A stretch of DNA of 8,232 nucleotides from positions 1 to 8,232 of the forward strand of contig DAOTYI010000143.1 of assembly GCA_034434895.1 (NCBI GenBank), read 5' to 3'. Source of the DNA: DAOTXL01 sp034434895 (GTDB lineage: Bacteria; Chloroflexota; Anaerolineae; JAAYZQ01). The notes beneath the pieces are model-generated. The model ran no database searches. It was given only the letters and a program-made list of their open reading frames with translations, and was not told the origin of the DNA. Of this stretch, positions 1 through 6,640 are shown in pieces (position 1 is the first letter of the stretch; every line of letters begins with the position of its first letter). The position numbers were made by a program, and so were the translations under genes.

Positions 1-59
1 ACCCCAACCCCCTTCCCCTCTCCGCCGCGGAGAGGGGAAGGGGGCCAGGGGGTAGGGGT
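1..59. repeat. GC-rich palindromic intergenic repeat
   Basis: A perfect 17-bp inverted repeat (8-24 with 28-44) closes over a 3-base loop. The arms are runs of C/T and G/A (ccccc-tt-cccc-tctccg). The outermost acccc (1-5) can also pair with ggggt (55-59). There is no T-tract, so it is not a classical intrinsic terminator. It sits just past the 3' end of the minus-strand remnant at 84-272 and could still protect or end that transcript. Elements of this style are dispersed intergenic repeats in several Chloroflexota genomes; that is recollection, and only one full copy is visible here. A vaguely similar pyrimidine/purine stretch at 7799-7829 lacks a comparable stem. Confidence 0.75.
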
Positions 60-83
60 GAGGTCGAATCGAACAATGTCGAG

Positions 84-272
84 CTATCCACGGTCGTTGT
101 ACTGGTGCAGAAACTCCGGCAACGGCACATCCTCTTCAGCGTAGACGTGCTTCTCCCACACGCCGGTATCGGCATTGCGCTCCCAGAAGAAGGGGCCGAT
201 GGCCAGGCCGTCGGCTGCACACAGGTATTGACCTTTTCCCTCGATGATGATATACTTGCGTCGTGTGCAACT
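84..272 (-). pseudogene. C-terminal remnant of a small acidic hypothetical protein
   Basis: On the minus strand the frame is open for 62 residues from 272 down to a TAG stop at 84-86. The product is RKYIIIEGKGQYLC, then AADGLAIGPFFWERN, then a Glu/Asp-rich end (AEEDVPLPEFLHQYNDRG). Codon use is natural (many ATC, GGC, GCC, CTG, GAG), so it looks like true coding sequence. No ATG, GTG or TTG lies in frame between the upstream in-frame stop (273-275) and the conserved-looking part, so the 5' end is lost, frameshifted or uses an unusual start. A GTG in another frame near 305 could supply a start only if a base was gained or lost around 255-260. I do not recognise the family. It points away from the CDF gene, and that gene's promoter lies inside it, which fits a decaying gene. 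Confidence 0.5.
228..256 (+). promoter_or_regulatory. Sigma-70-type promoter for the CDF gene
   Basis: TTGACC (228-233) is separated by exactly 17 bases from TATACT (251-256). Each box matches the consensus at five of six positions. Transcription would begin near 262-264. This gives a leader of about 48 bases before the ATG at 311 and rules out the GTG at 263 as the translation start. The promoter is embedded in the minus-strand remnant (84-272). Confidence 0.6.
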
Positions 273-310
273 CTAACCGTTTTGATAGCTCCAACGGGAT
301 GATACACAAG

Positions 311-1735
311 ATGAAAGAACCGGCAAGTCCGGTCGCCGAGAAGGAAAAACGGGATGCCGCCGGCAGTTCAGTGCTGGCGGCGGTGCTGCTGACCACATTC
401 AAGCTGACGGTCGGCCTGCTGACCGGCAGCCTGGGCATCCTGGCCGAAGCCGCCCACTCCGGCCTTGACCTGGTGGCCGCCCTGGTCACCTTTTTTGCGG
501 TGCGCATCGCTGACCGCCCCCCCGACCGGCAACACCTGTACGGCCATGGCAAGGTTGAAAATCTGTCGGCCCTGGTCGAGACCCTGCTGCTGCTCATCAC
601 CTGTGTCTGGATCATGTATGAGGCGATCCAGCGCCTGTTTTTCAAATCGGTCGAGATTGAGGCCACCTTCTGGGCCTTTGGCGTGATGGCCATCTCCATC
701 CTGGTGGACCTGTCCCGATCGCGCATTCTGTACCGCGCCGCGCGCAAATACCACAGCCAGGCATTAGAAGCCGATGCCCTCCACTTCTCCACCGACATCT
801 GGAGCTCGTCGGTGGTCATCGGTGGGTTGACTCTGGTCTGGCTCAGCCAGCGGCTGGGGCCGGAGTGGGCCTGGCTGGTCAAGGGGGATGCCATTGCCGC
901 GCTGGTGGTGGCCCTGATCGTGGTCTATGTCAGCCTGCAGTTGGGCAGGCGGGCCGTGTCGGTCCTCCTCGACACGGCTCCGACAGGGCTGGCCGACCAG
1001 ATCGCCGTCGAGGCGGCGCAGGTGCCCGGTGTGGAGGGCCTGGGGCCGGTGCGGGTACGACAGGCCGGGGCTTCGGCCTTTGTGGATCTGACGGTGAAGG
1101 TGGACCGCAGCGCCTCGTTGGAGGAGGCCCATCAGATCGCCGAGGCGGTGGACAGGCGGGTGGGTCAACTTGTGCAGCGCGGCGATGTGGTCGTCCACGT
1201 GGACCCGGTGCGCCAGTCCGGAGAGAACCTGTCCCAGACGGTGGGGGCCATCGCTGCCCGGCTGGGGCTGCGGACCCATTATGTCCACGCCCACGAGGTG
1301 CAGGGGAATTACTTTGTGGACCTGCACGTGGAGGTGCCGCCCGACCTGACTCTGAGCCAGGCACATGACCAGGTCAGCCGTCTGGAACTGGCCGTGCGCG
1401 ACGAACTGCCCCAGGTGCGTGACCTCCACAGCCACATCGAACCGGTTACGGTTCCGGTGGCCACAGGCGAGGCCCTGGCCTCAGAGGTGGAGCAGGAGTT
1501 GCGGGCCAGGATCGTGGCCATCGTCAACGACATCGCCGCCCTGAACGGCTGCCAGCAACTCCACATCCGCTCTGGACCCGACGGCTACGACGCTGTGCTT
1601 CACTGCCTGGCCGACCCGGACCTGCCCGTCGTCCAGGCGCATTCCCTGGCCGATGAGGTGGAAAAGCAGCTCCAGCGCCGCATCCCGCAGATCAACCGGG
1701 TGTTGGTTCATGTGGAGCCTGGCGAGAGGGGCTGA
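311..1735 (+). CDS. Cation diffusion facilitator (CDF) family divalent metal exporter with three C-terminal domains
   Basis: A 474-residue inner-membrane metal/proton antiporter of the CDF family, probably exporting Zn2+ or a similar ion. About six membrane helices occupy residues 19-212. The transport site is visible as HxxxD in helix 2 (H49, D53) and HxxxD in helix 5 (H158, D162), a pairing usual in zinc-type CDFs. The family motif YGHGKVE is at 77-83. Usual members are near 300 residues. Here three YiiP-like cytoplasmic domains follow (about 225-299, 310-378, 400-470). Each has an AH in its first helix (H274, H352, H444) and ends in H-V/I-D/E-P (296-299, 375-378, 467-470). The start at 311 is preferred because the promoter's start site falls near 263. 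ATG 299 is an in-frame alternative, and no strong ribosome site separates the two. The family call is firm; the metal is inferred. Confidence 0.93.
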   Translation: MKEPASPVAEKEKRDAAGSSVLAAVLLTTFKLTVGLLTGSLGILAEAAHSGLDLVAALVTFFAVRIADRPPDRQHLYGHGKVENLSALVETLLLLITCVWIMYEAIQRLFFKSVEIEATFWAFGVMAISILVDLSRSRILYRAARKYHSQALEADALHFSTDIWSSSVVIGGLTLVWLSQRLGPEWAWLVKGDAIAALVVALIVVYVSLQLGRRAVSVLLDTAPTGLADQIAVEAAQVPGVEGLGPVRVRQAGASAFVDLTVKVDRSASLEEAHQIAEAVDRRVGQLVQRGDVVVHVDPVRQSGENLSQTVGAIAARLGLRTHYVHAHEVQGNYFVDLHVEVPPDLTLSQAHDQVSRLELAVRDELPQVRDLHSHIEPVTVPVATGEALASEVEQELRARIVAIVNDIAALNGCQQLHIRSGPDGYDAVLHCLADPDLPVVQAHSLADEVEKQLQRRIPQINRVLVHVEPGERG

Positions 1736-1789
1736 TTTCCATGGATTTTGCCTTCGATACCAGGAGTTACGCGGTTGACCCGGCAGGCT

Positions 1790-1817
1790 TACCACAAAAG
1801 CAACAGGACACAAAGAA
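1790..1817 (+). repeat. Single arm of the 'accacaaag...ggacacaaagaa' dispersed repeat
   Basis: This 28-base stretch (taccacaaaag...ggacacaaagaa) closely matches the reverse complement of 2480-2506, differing only by small gaps and one or two substitutions. It lies in the 110-base gap between the CDF and nitroreductase genes. A reading frame in phase with the nitroreductase runs through it from ATG 1741. The repeat nature of this stretch argues that those 35 upstream codons are not part of the protein. Confidence 0.6.
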
Positions 1818-1832
1818 TGACGATGAACTATT

Positions 1833-1840
1833 GGAGGAGA
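1833..1840 (+). promoter_or_regulatory. Ribosome binding site that fixes the nitroreductase start
   Basis: GGAGGAGA stands 5 bases before ATG 1846. The in-frame ATG at 1741 has no comparable purine-rich site. This, with the repeat at 1790-1817 and the way the nitroreductase fold normally begins, decides for 1846. Confidence 0.75.
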
Positions 1841-1845
1841 GAACG

Positions 1846-2415
1846 ATGTTACGAGATCTGATCATCAAAAATCGCAGCTACCGGCGCTTCCATCAGGAGG
1901 TCGCCATCTCGTGCGAGACGCTGCGCGAATTGGTGGACCTGGCCCGGCTCTCGGCTTCGGGGGCCAACCGCCAGCCGCTCAAGTACATCCTGTCGTGCGA
2001 ACCGGAAAAGAACGCGCGCATCTTCCCCTGCCTGGGCTGGGCGGCCTATCTCAAAGACTGGCCTGGGCCGGAAGAAGGGGAGCGGCCCTCGGCCTATATC
2101 ATCATTCTGGGCGATACCGAGATCAGCCAGTCGTTTTTCGTAGATCACGGCATCGCTGCCCAGAGCATCCTGCTGGGGGCCACAGAAAAGGGGCTGGGCG
2201 GCTGCATCATCGCCTCCATCCAGAAGCAGGCCCTGCGCCAGGCGCTGGATATCCCGGCGCGTTATGAAATCCTGCTTGTCCTGGCCCTGGGCAAACCCAA
2301 GGAGACCGTCCTCCTTGAACCGGTGGGGCCGGACGGCGACATCAAATACTGGCGCGACAGCGAAGGGGTGCACCACGTGCCCAAACGGTCGCTGGAGGAG
2401 ATCCTCATCGGCTGA
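1846..2415 (+). CDS. Nitroreductase family protein (FMN-dependent oxidoreductase)
   Basis: A 189-residue cytoplasmic flavoprotein of the nitroreductase superfamily. Family members bind FMN as dimers and reduce nitro-compounds, quinones or related acceptors with NAD(P)H; the actual substrate cannot be read from sequence. Visible marks are the N-terminal phosphate-binding segment RSYRRF (10-15), SGANRQPLKY (38-47) contacting FMN in relatives, the helix DHGIAAQSILLGA (100-112), and GLGGC (116-120) before the C-terminal strand and helix. LALGKP near residue 165 is the typical late strand. The length is normal for the compact subgroup. The start at 1846 follows a strong ribosome site; an upstream in-frame ATG at 1741 would add 35 residues without similarity to the fold. 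It lies 110 bases after the CDF gene on the same strand, so co-transcription is possible but no functional link is evident. Confidence 0.9.
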   Translation: MLRDLIIKNRSYRRFHQEVAISCETLRELVDLARLSASGANRQPLKYILSCEPEKNARIFPCLGWAAYLKDWPGPEEGERPSAYIIILGDTEISQSFFVDHGIAAQSILLGATEKGLGGCIIASIQKQALRQALDIPARYEILLVLALGKPKETVLLEPVGPDGDIKYWRDSEGVHHVPKRSLEEILIG

Positions 2416-2428
2416 GAGCCAGTCTGAA

Positions 2429-2506
2429 AACCACCAAGGACACGAAGGACACAAAGAATTTGTGTCAATTTCCTCTCGTTTCTTTGTCCTGTGCGCCTTT
2501 GTGGTA
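2429..2506. repeat. Imperfect inverted repeat, 'ccaccaaggacacgaagg' family
   Basis: The left arm (2429-2458, aaccaccaaggacacgaagg followed by acacaaagaa) is roughly complementary to the right arm (2480-2506, ttctttgtcctg...tttgtggta). Within it gacacaaa/tttgtgtc (2448-2455 with 2459-2466) forms a perfect 8-bp stem over a GAA loop. The right arm is related to the lone arm at 1790-1817. It begins 14 bases after the nitroreductase stop and could fold in the transcript. Similar elements recur in many Chloroflexota and some other environmental genomes, by recollection. Confidence 0.7.
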
Positions 2507-2521
2507 GACTTTTCCCTGCTC

Positions 2522-2571
2522 CCGCCGGGTCTGTGACCCGGCGGCCCCCCACGGGCGGGGGTCACAGACCC
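2522..2571. repeat. GTCTGTGACCC inverted-repeat element
   Basis: Two alternative structures share this element. A perfect 10-bp stem (2522-2531 with 2535-2544, loop TGT) is followed by a run of C. A longer-range perfect 13-bp pairing joins gggtctgtgaccc (2527-2539) to gggtcacagaccc (2559-2571). There is no T-tract. It may damp read-through from the nitroreductase gene into the ABC operon, but it looks more like a dispersed intergenic repeat. Confidence 0.7.
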
Positions 2572-2628
2572 CTGCCGAGCAACGGGGTGCCCCACGCCCG
2601 TGTTCTGCTTCGAACACCCAACATTCCG

Positions 2629-2661
2629 GCAATGCCGATTTGCATCGGGATTGCATCCGGA
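2629..2661 (+). promoter_or_regulatory. Tandem 11-bp repeat and overlapping inverted repeat across the -35 region
   Basis: TTGCATCGGGA (2640-2650) is followed directly by TTGCATCCGGA (2651-2661): 10 of 11 positions match, one helical turn apart, filling the -35 and spacer of the promoter. Overlapping it, gcaatgccgat (2629-2639) pairs with atcgggattgc (2644-2654) at 10 of 11 positions. Placement and periodicity fit a protein-binding operator or activator site. The protein is not identifiable, and no regulator gene is in the window. Confidence 0.4.
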
Positions 2662-2668
2662 CTATAAT
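2640..2668 (+). promoter_or_regulatory. Promoter of the ABC/GldFG/DUF4340 operon
   Basis: A perfect TATAAT (2663-2668) has TTGCAT (2640-2645) 17 bases upstream; this -35 matches the consensus at only three of six positions. Transcription would start near 2675, leaving a leader of about 94 bases before ATG 2769. The weak -35 sits in a tandem repeat described separately, which suggests that an activator may help. Confidence 0.6.
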
Positions 2669-2689
2669 GCCCGCCGGACTCAGGGCCGT

Positions 2690-2730
2690 TCAGGTGACAC
2701 GGCCGTGTCCGCGGGCCGTTGTGCACCTGA
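2690..2730 (+). promoter_or_regulatory. Leader stem-loop with embedded 14-bp palindrome
   Basis: In the 5' leader, TCAGGTG (2690-2696) pairs with CACCTGA (2724-2730) and ACGGCC (2699-2704) with GGCCGT (2714-2719), giving a stem of about 15 bp with small bulges. The DNA also contains a perfect 14-bp palindrome, GACACGGCCGTGTC (2696-2709). It may act as a DNA operator downstream of the transcription start or as an RNA element. It matches no riboswitch I recognise. Confidence 0.4.
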
Positions 2731-2768
2731 TGGCCAGATAGATGAAACCATTTGGGAGGTGAAGAAGG

Positions 2769-3716
2769 ATGATTGATGTCACCAACCTGAGCAAGTCTTA
2801 TGGCCCGGTCCAGGCCCTGAAAGATGTGTCCTTTCACGTGGACGCCGGCGAGATCATCGGCCTGCTGGGGCCCAACGGTGCCGGCAAGACGACAATGATG
2901 AAGATTCTGACCGGCTACCTGCAACCCAGCAGCGGCACGGCGGTTATAGATGGCCTGGACGTGCTGACCCACTCTCTGGAGGTCCAGAAGCGGATCGGGT
3001 ACCTGCCCGAAAACGCCCCCCTCTACCCGGAGCTGTCGGTGCAGGCCTACCTGAAGATGATCGCCGACCTGCGGCAGATCCCACCCGCCGACCAGCCGGC
3101 CTGTCTGTGGGCGGCCATCCAGGCCACCGCGCTGGAGGACCACCTGACCCGGCCCATCGGCCAGCTCAGCAAGGGGTATCGGCAGCGGGTCGGCCTGGCC
3201 CAGGCGATCCTCCATCAGCCCAAACTGCTGATCCTGGACGAGCCGACCATCGGCCTGGACCCCACCCAGATCATCGAGGTCCGGCACCTGATCCGCCGCC
3301 TGGCCCAACACAGCACTGTGTTCCTCTCCACCCACATCCTGTCGGAAGTGGAGGCCGTCTGCGACCGGGTGATCATCCTGCTGAACGGGGAGATCAGGGC
3401 GGATGCCCGCCTGGCCGACCTGGAAGCCACCGGCGATGTGATCCTGGTGCTGGAGCAGGGAGCGCCCGACGTGACCGCCGACCTGCGGGCCATGAAGGGG
3501 GTCCGCGCCGTCGAATCCACCCCCACCGCCGATGGACAGAGCTACCGCGTGCAGGGGGGCAATGGCGCGGCCAGACCGGAGCGGATGGACCTGCGCCCGG
3601 CCATTTACGACCTGGCCCGCCAGCGCGGCTGGCCGCTGAAGGAACTGCGGCGCGAGGTGCGCACCCTGGAGACGGTCTTTAACGAGCTGGTGACAGCCGC
3701 AGGAGGTGAAGCATGA
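2769..3716 (+). CDS. ABC transporter ATP-binding protein, GldA-like (ABC-2 type exporter)
   Basis: A 315-residue cytoplasmic ATPase that would power the permease encoded next. All hallmarks are present: Walker A GPNGAGKT (34-41), signature LSKGY (133-137), Walker B LLILDEP (153-159), D-loop GLDP (162-165) and switch His in STHIL (H189). The Q-loop position reads GYLPEN, with Glu81 where classical ABC proteins have Gln; I recall this as common in the GldA/ABC-2 multidrug-type branch. Residues from about 215 to 315 form the extra C-terminal part typical of that branch and end in VRTLETVFNELV. The start is supported by GGGAGGT (2754-2760), 8 bases upstream. The stop overlaps the start of the next gene (ATGA at 3713-3716), which indicates translational coupling. 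First gene of the operon. Substrate unknown. Confidence 0.95.
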   Translation: MIDVTNLSKSYGPVQALKDVSFHVDAGEIIGLLGPNGAGKTTMMKILTGYLQPSSGTAVIDGLDVLTHSLEVQKRIGYLPENAPLYPELSVQAYLKMIADLRQIPPADQPACLWAAIQATALEDHLTRPIGQLSKGYRQRVGLAQAILHQPKLLILDEPTIGLDPTQIIEVRHLIRRLAQHSTVFLSTHILSEVEAVCDRVIILLNGEIRADARLADLEATGDVILVLEQGAPDVTADLRAMKGVRAVESTPTADGQSYRVQGGNGAARPERMDLRPAIYDLARQRGWPLKELRREVRTLETVFNELVTAAGGEA

Positions 3717-6640
3717 AACAGGCCCTGGTGATAGCCCGCAAAGAACTGAGCGCCTATTTTGGCTCGCCGATGGCCCTCATCTTCGTCGGCACCTTCCTGG
3801 CCGTGACCCTCTTTGCCTTCTTCTGGGTGGACAAATTCTTCGCCCGCAACATTGCCGATGTCCGCCCCCTGTTCCACTGGATGCCGGTGCTGCTGATCTT
3901 TCTGGTGGCCACCCTGACCATGCGCCAGTGGAGTGAAGAACAACGGTCGGGCACGCTGGAGGTACTGTTGACCCTGCCGGTGCGCCGCGCCGGGCTGGTG
4001 CTGGGCAAGTTCCTGGCCGTCATGGGCCTGGTTGCCCTGTCGCTGGCCCTGACCTTCTTCCTGCCCATCACCGTCGCCATCCTGGGCCGGCTGGACTGGG
4101 GGCCGGTGGTGGGTGGCTACCTGGCTGCGTTGTTGATGGCCTCGGCTTATGCGGCCATCGGCCTGTTTGTCTCGTCGCGGACCGACAACCAGATCGTGTC
4201 GCTGATCGTCACCATCCTGCTGGGCGGCCTCTTTTACCTGGTCGGCACGGTCGGCGTCACCGGTCTGGTCGGCGAGACGGTGGGTGAGATCCTGCGCAGC
4301 ATCGGCACCGGCAGCCGCTTTGAGAGCATCGAGCGGGGGGTGATTGACCTGCGCGACCTGATCTACTACCTGTCGCTGAGCGCCTTTTTCCTGCTGCTCA
4401 ACGTGGTCTCGCTGGACGCCAGGCGTTGGAGCCGGGGGCCGCACACCGCCGCCTACCGTCGTCAGGTGCTCATCACCCTGCTGCTGGTGGCCGCCAATCT
4501 GATCGCCCTCAATAGCTGGCTCTTCCCCCTGGGCAGCCTGCGCGCCGACCTGACCGCCGCCCGGGAATACAGCCTGTCGCCGGTCACCAGGGACCTGATC
4601 CGCAATCTGCAAGAACCGCTGCTGATCCGGGGGTACCTGAGCGAAAAGACCCACCCGCTGCTGGCCCCCCTGGTGCCGGCCATCCGGGACCTGTTGCGGG
4701 AGTACGAGATCGCCTCGCGGGGCAAGATTCAGGTCGAGATCGTAGACCCCCGCCAGAATGAAGAGATCGAGGTCGAGGCCAACCAGGTGTACGGCATCCA
4801 GCCCACCCCCTTCCGCATCGCCGGGCGGTATGAAGCGTCGGTGATCAACTCCTATTTTGACCTCCTGGTCCGGTACGGCGATCAGCATGTCGTGCTGCCC
4901 TGGTCCGAGCTGATCGAGGTGGAGCAGCAGGCCAGCGGTCAGCCGGAGGTCCGGCTGCGCAACCCCGAATATGACCTGACGCGGGCCATCAAGAAGGTGG
5001 TCTATGGCTTCCAGAGCCTGGACGCCGTCTTTGCCAGCATCCAGCAGCCGATCAAGCTGACAGCCTATATCACGCCCAAGACCCTGCCTGAAGGGTGGCA
5101 GGAGGTGCCGCAGCGGGTTGAAAAGGTGGCCCAGGCCCTCCAGCAGGAGTCGGGTGGGGCCTTTACCTTCGAGATCATAGACCCCGACGCGCCCGACAGC
5201 CCCGTCACCCGCCAGACGCTGATCAACTCCTATGGGCTGCGGCCCATCCTGCTCTCTCCCTTTTCGGAGGAATCGTACTATTTCGACCTGGTGCTCCAGA
5301 TCGGCGATCAGGCTCAGCTCCTGTATCCGGCCGGCAACCTGAGCGAAGCCGACATCCGCACCGAGATCGAGTCGGCCCTGAAGCGGGCTGCGCCCGGCTT
5401 TCTCAAAACGGTGGGGCTGTGGCTGCCCAAACTGGGACCGGTGCCGGACCCCTTCACCGGCAGTCTGAGCGAACCGATCTCCAGTTGGAACATGGTGCGG
5501 CAGCAATTGAGCCAGAACTATACGGTGAAGCAGGTGGACCTCAGCACCGGGCGGGTGCCCGGCGATGTGGATGTGCTGGTGGTGATCGCCCCCCAGGGTA
5601 TGAGTGATAAAGAACGGTTCGCTATTGACCAGTACCTGATGCGCGGCGGAGCGGTGGTGGTGGCCGCCGGCAGCTATCTCCTGTCCCAACAGCAGTATTT
5701 CACCGGCCTGACGATGGAGCCGGTGACCGGGGGCCTCAAGGAGATGCTGCAGAGCTATGGGGTGCAGATCGAAGACAAGATGGTGCTGGACCCGCAGAAT
5801 GAGCCGTTCCCGGTTCAGGTGAGCCGCAAGGTGGGCAGCATCCAGATGGTCGAGATCCAACAGCTCAGCTATCCCTACTTTGTGGATGTCCGCCCCGACG
5901 GGATGGACAGGCAAAGTCCTATCGTGGCCAACCTGCCGGCGGTGACGATGCAGTGGGTTTCGCCCCTGACCCTTGATCAGGACAAGATGAAGGGGCGGGA
6001 GGTGTCGATCCTGCTCCGCTCCACCGGGAAATCGTGGACGCGCGCCTCTGCCGACATCCAGCCCAACCCCGACCTGTATCCCCAATATGGCTTTCCGGTG
6101 GAGGGGGAGCAGGCCGCCCGGCCGCTGGCGGTGGCCATCCGCGGCTCGTTCGACAGCTTTTTCAAAGGCAAAGCCTCTCCCTTCCAGCCAGGGGCCGAGA
6201 TCACCGCCACCGCCTCCATCACCGAACCGGTCATGGGCACCATCGAGACCTCGCCCGAGTCGGCACGGCTGGTGGTCATCGGCAGCGCCGAATTCCTGGA
6301 CGACGCCGTGCTGAATATCTCCAACCGCCTCTCCCCCGACCGCTATCTGAACAACCTGCAATTCCTCCAGAATGCTGTGGACTGGTTGGCGGAGGATGAA
6401 GACCTGCTCACCATCCGCTCGCGCGGCACCTACGCCCGCCTGCTCAAGCCGCTGGAGGAAAGCGAGCAGCGGCTGTGGGAGGGGCTGAACTATGGTGTGG
6501 CGCTGGTTGCCCTGGTGGTTATCGGTGTGGTGTGGAACCTGCGCCGTCGCAACGAGCCTCCCCTCTTTGGGGCGCAGGGTTTGGGGTCTGATGAAGAGGC
6601 ACTTTCAACCGGGAACATGCAGGGAGGGGACGATGACTAG
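3713..6640 (+). CDS. ABC-2 permease (GldF-like) fused to GldG-type extracellular domain
   Basis: A 975-residue membrane protein. Residues 1-240 form an ABC-2 permease with about six helices (near 19-39, 51-70, 96-124, 133-154, 160-187, 214-234); the segment SEEQRSGTLEVLLTLPV (74-90) is the hallmark GldF/NosY-type coupling helix. A seventh helix (about 250-271) leads into a large exterior GldG-type (Gldg_uspf) part, 272-924, and a last helix (925-942) followed by RRR returns to the cytoplasm. In Flavobacterium GldF and GldG are separate proteins; here they are joined. The stretches 303-432 and 447-562 look like a tandem duplication: KT near the start, EI[VI]DP, YG[IL].P, S.YFDL, GDQ. AGGAGG about 7 bases before ATG 3713 is a strong ribosome site, inside the end of the ATPase gene. 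It pairs with the ATPase upstream and the DUF4340 protein downstream. The cargo is unknown; gliding cannot be inferred from this alone. Confidence 0.92.
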   Translation: MKQALVIARKELSAYFGSPMALIFVGTFLAVTLFAFFWVDKFFARNIADVRPLFHWMPVLLIFLVATLTMRQWSEEQRSGTLEVLLTLPVRRAGLVLGKFLAVMGLVALSLALTFFLPITVAILGRLDWGPVVGGYLAALLMASAYAAIGLFVSSRTDNQIVSLIVTILLGGLFYLVGTVGVTGLVGETVGEILRSIGTGSRFESIERGVIDLRDLIYYLSLSAFFLLLNVVSLDARRWSRGPHTAAYRRQVLITLLLVAANLIALNSWLFPLGSLRADLTAAREYSLSPVTRDLIRNLQEPLLIRGYLSEKTHPLLAPLVPAIRDLLREYEIASRGKIQVEIVDPRQNEEIEVEANQVYGIQPTPFRIAGRYEASVINSYFDLLVRYGDQHVVLPWSELIEVEQQASGQPEVRLRNPEYDLTRAIKKVVYGFQSLDAVFASIQQPIKLTAYITPKTLPEGWQEVPQRVEKVAQALQQESGGAFTFEIIDPDAPDSPVTRQTLINSYGLRPILLSPFSEESYYFDLVLQIGDQAQLLYPAGNLSEADIRTEIESALKRAAPGFLKTVGLWLPKLGPVPDPFTGSLSEPISSWNMVRQQLSQNYTVKQVDLSTGRVPGDVDVLVVIAPQGMSDKERFAIDQYLMRGGAVVVAAGSYLLSQQQYFTGLTMEPVTGGLKEMLQSYGVQIEDKMVLDPQNEPFPVQVSRKVGSIQMVEIQQLSYPYFVDVRPDGMDRQSPIVANLPAVTMQWVSPLTLDQDKMKGREVSILLRSTGKSWTRASADIQPNPDLYPQYGFPVEGEQAARPLAVAIRGSFDSFFKGKASPFQPGAEITATASITEPVMGTIETSPESARLVVIGSAEFLDDAVLNISNRLSPDRYLNNLQFLQNAVDWLAEDEDLLTIRSRGTYARLLKPLEESEQRLWEGLNYGVALVALVVIGVVWNLRRRNEPPLFGAQGLGSDEEALSTGNMQGGDDD

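Noticed and set aside
263..310. GTG at 263 (or ATG at 299) as the CDF start
   Set aside because: The predicted transcription start falls at about 263, so GTG 263 would have no leader. ATG 299 remains possible but has no better ribosome site than ATG 311.
764..1435. Antisense open frame across the CDF gene
   Set aside because: His/Gln/Arg-rich shadow of the CDF reading frame, with no ribosome site or domain.
1741..1845. N-terminal extension of the nitroreductase from ATG 1741
   Set aside because: The added 35 codons pass through a dispersed repeat and do not resemble the family. ATG 1846 has a strong ribosome site and begins exactly where the fold does.
2429..2571. CRISPR array
   Set aside because: The repeats are inverted, of two different kinds, and not regularly spaced; there are no spacers and no cas genes.
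3605..6361. Very long open frame (918 codons) on the minus strand opposite the permease-GldG gene
   Set aside because: The translation is a His/Gln/Gly/Asp-rich low-complexity string with no recognisable fold. It is the expected antisense shadow of a GC-rich gene with strong third-position bias, and the plus strand encodes a clear transporter.
6492..6632. Upstream extension of the DUF4340 protein
   Set aside because: It is an alternative frame inside the permease gene; the membrane anchor begins at MTRRN (6633), directly after a strong ribosome site.
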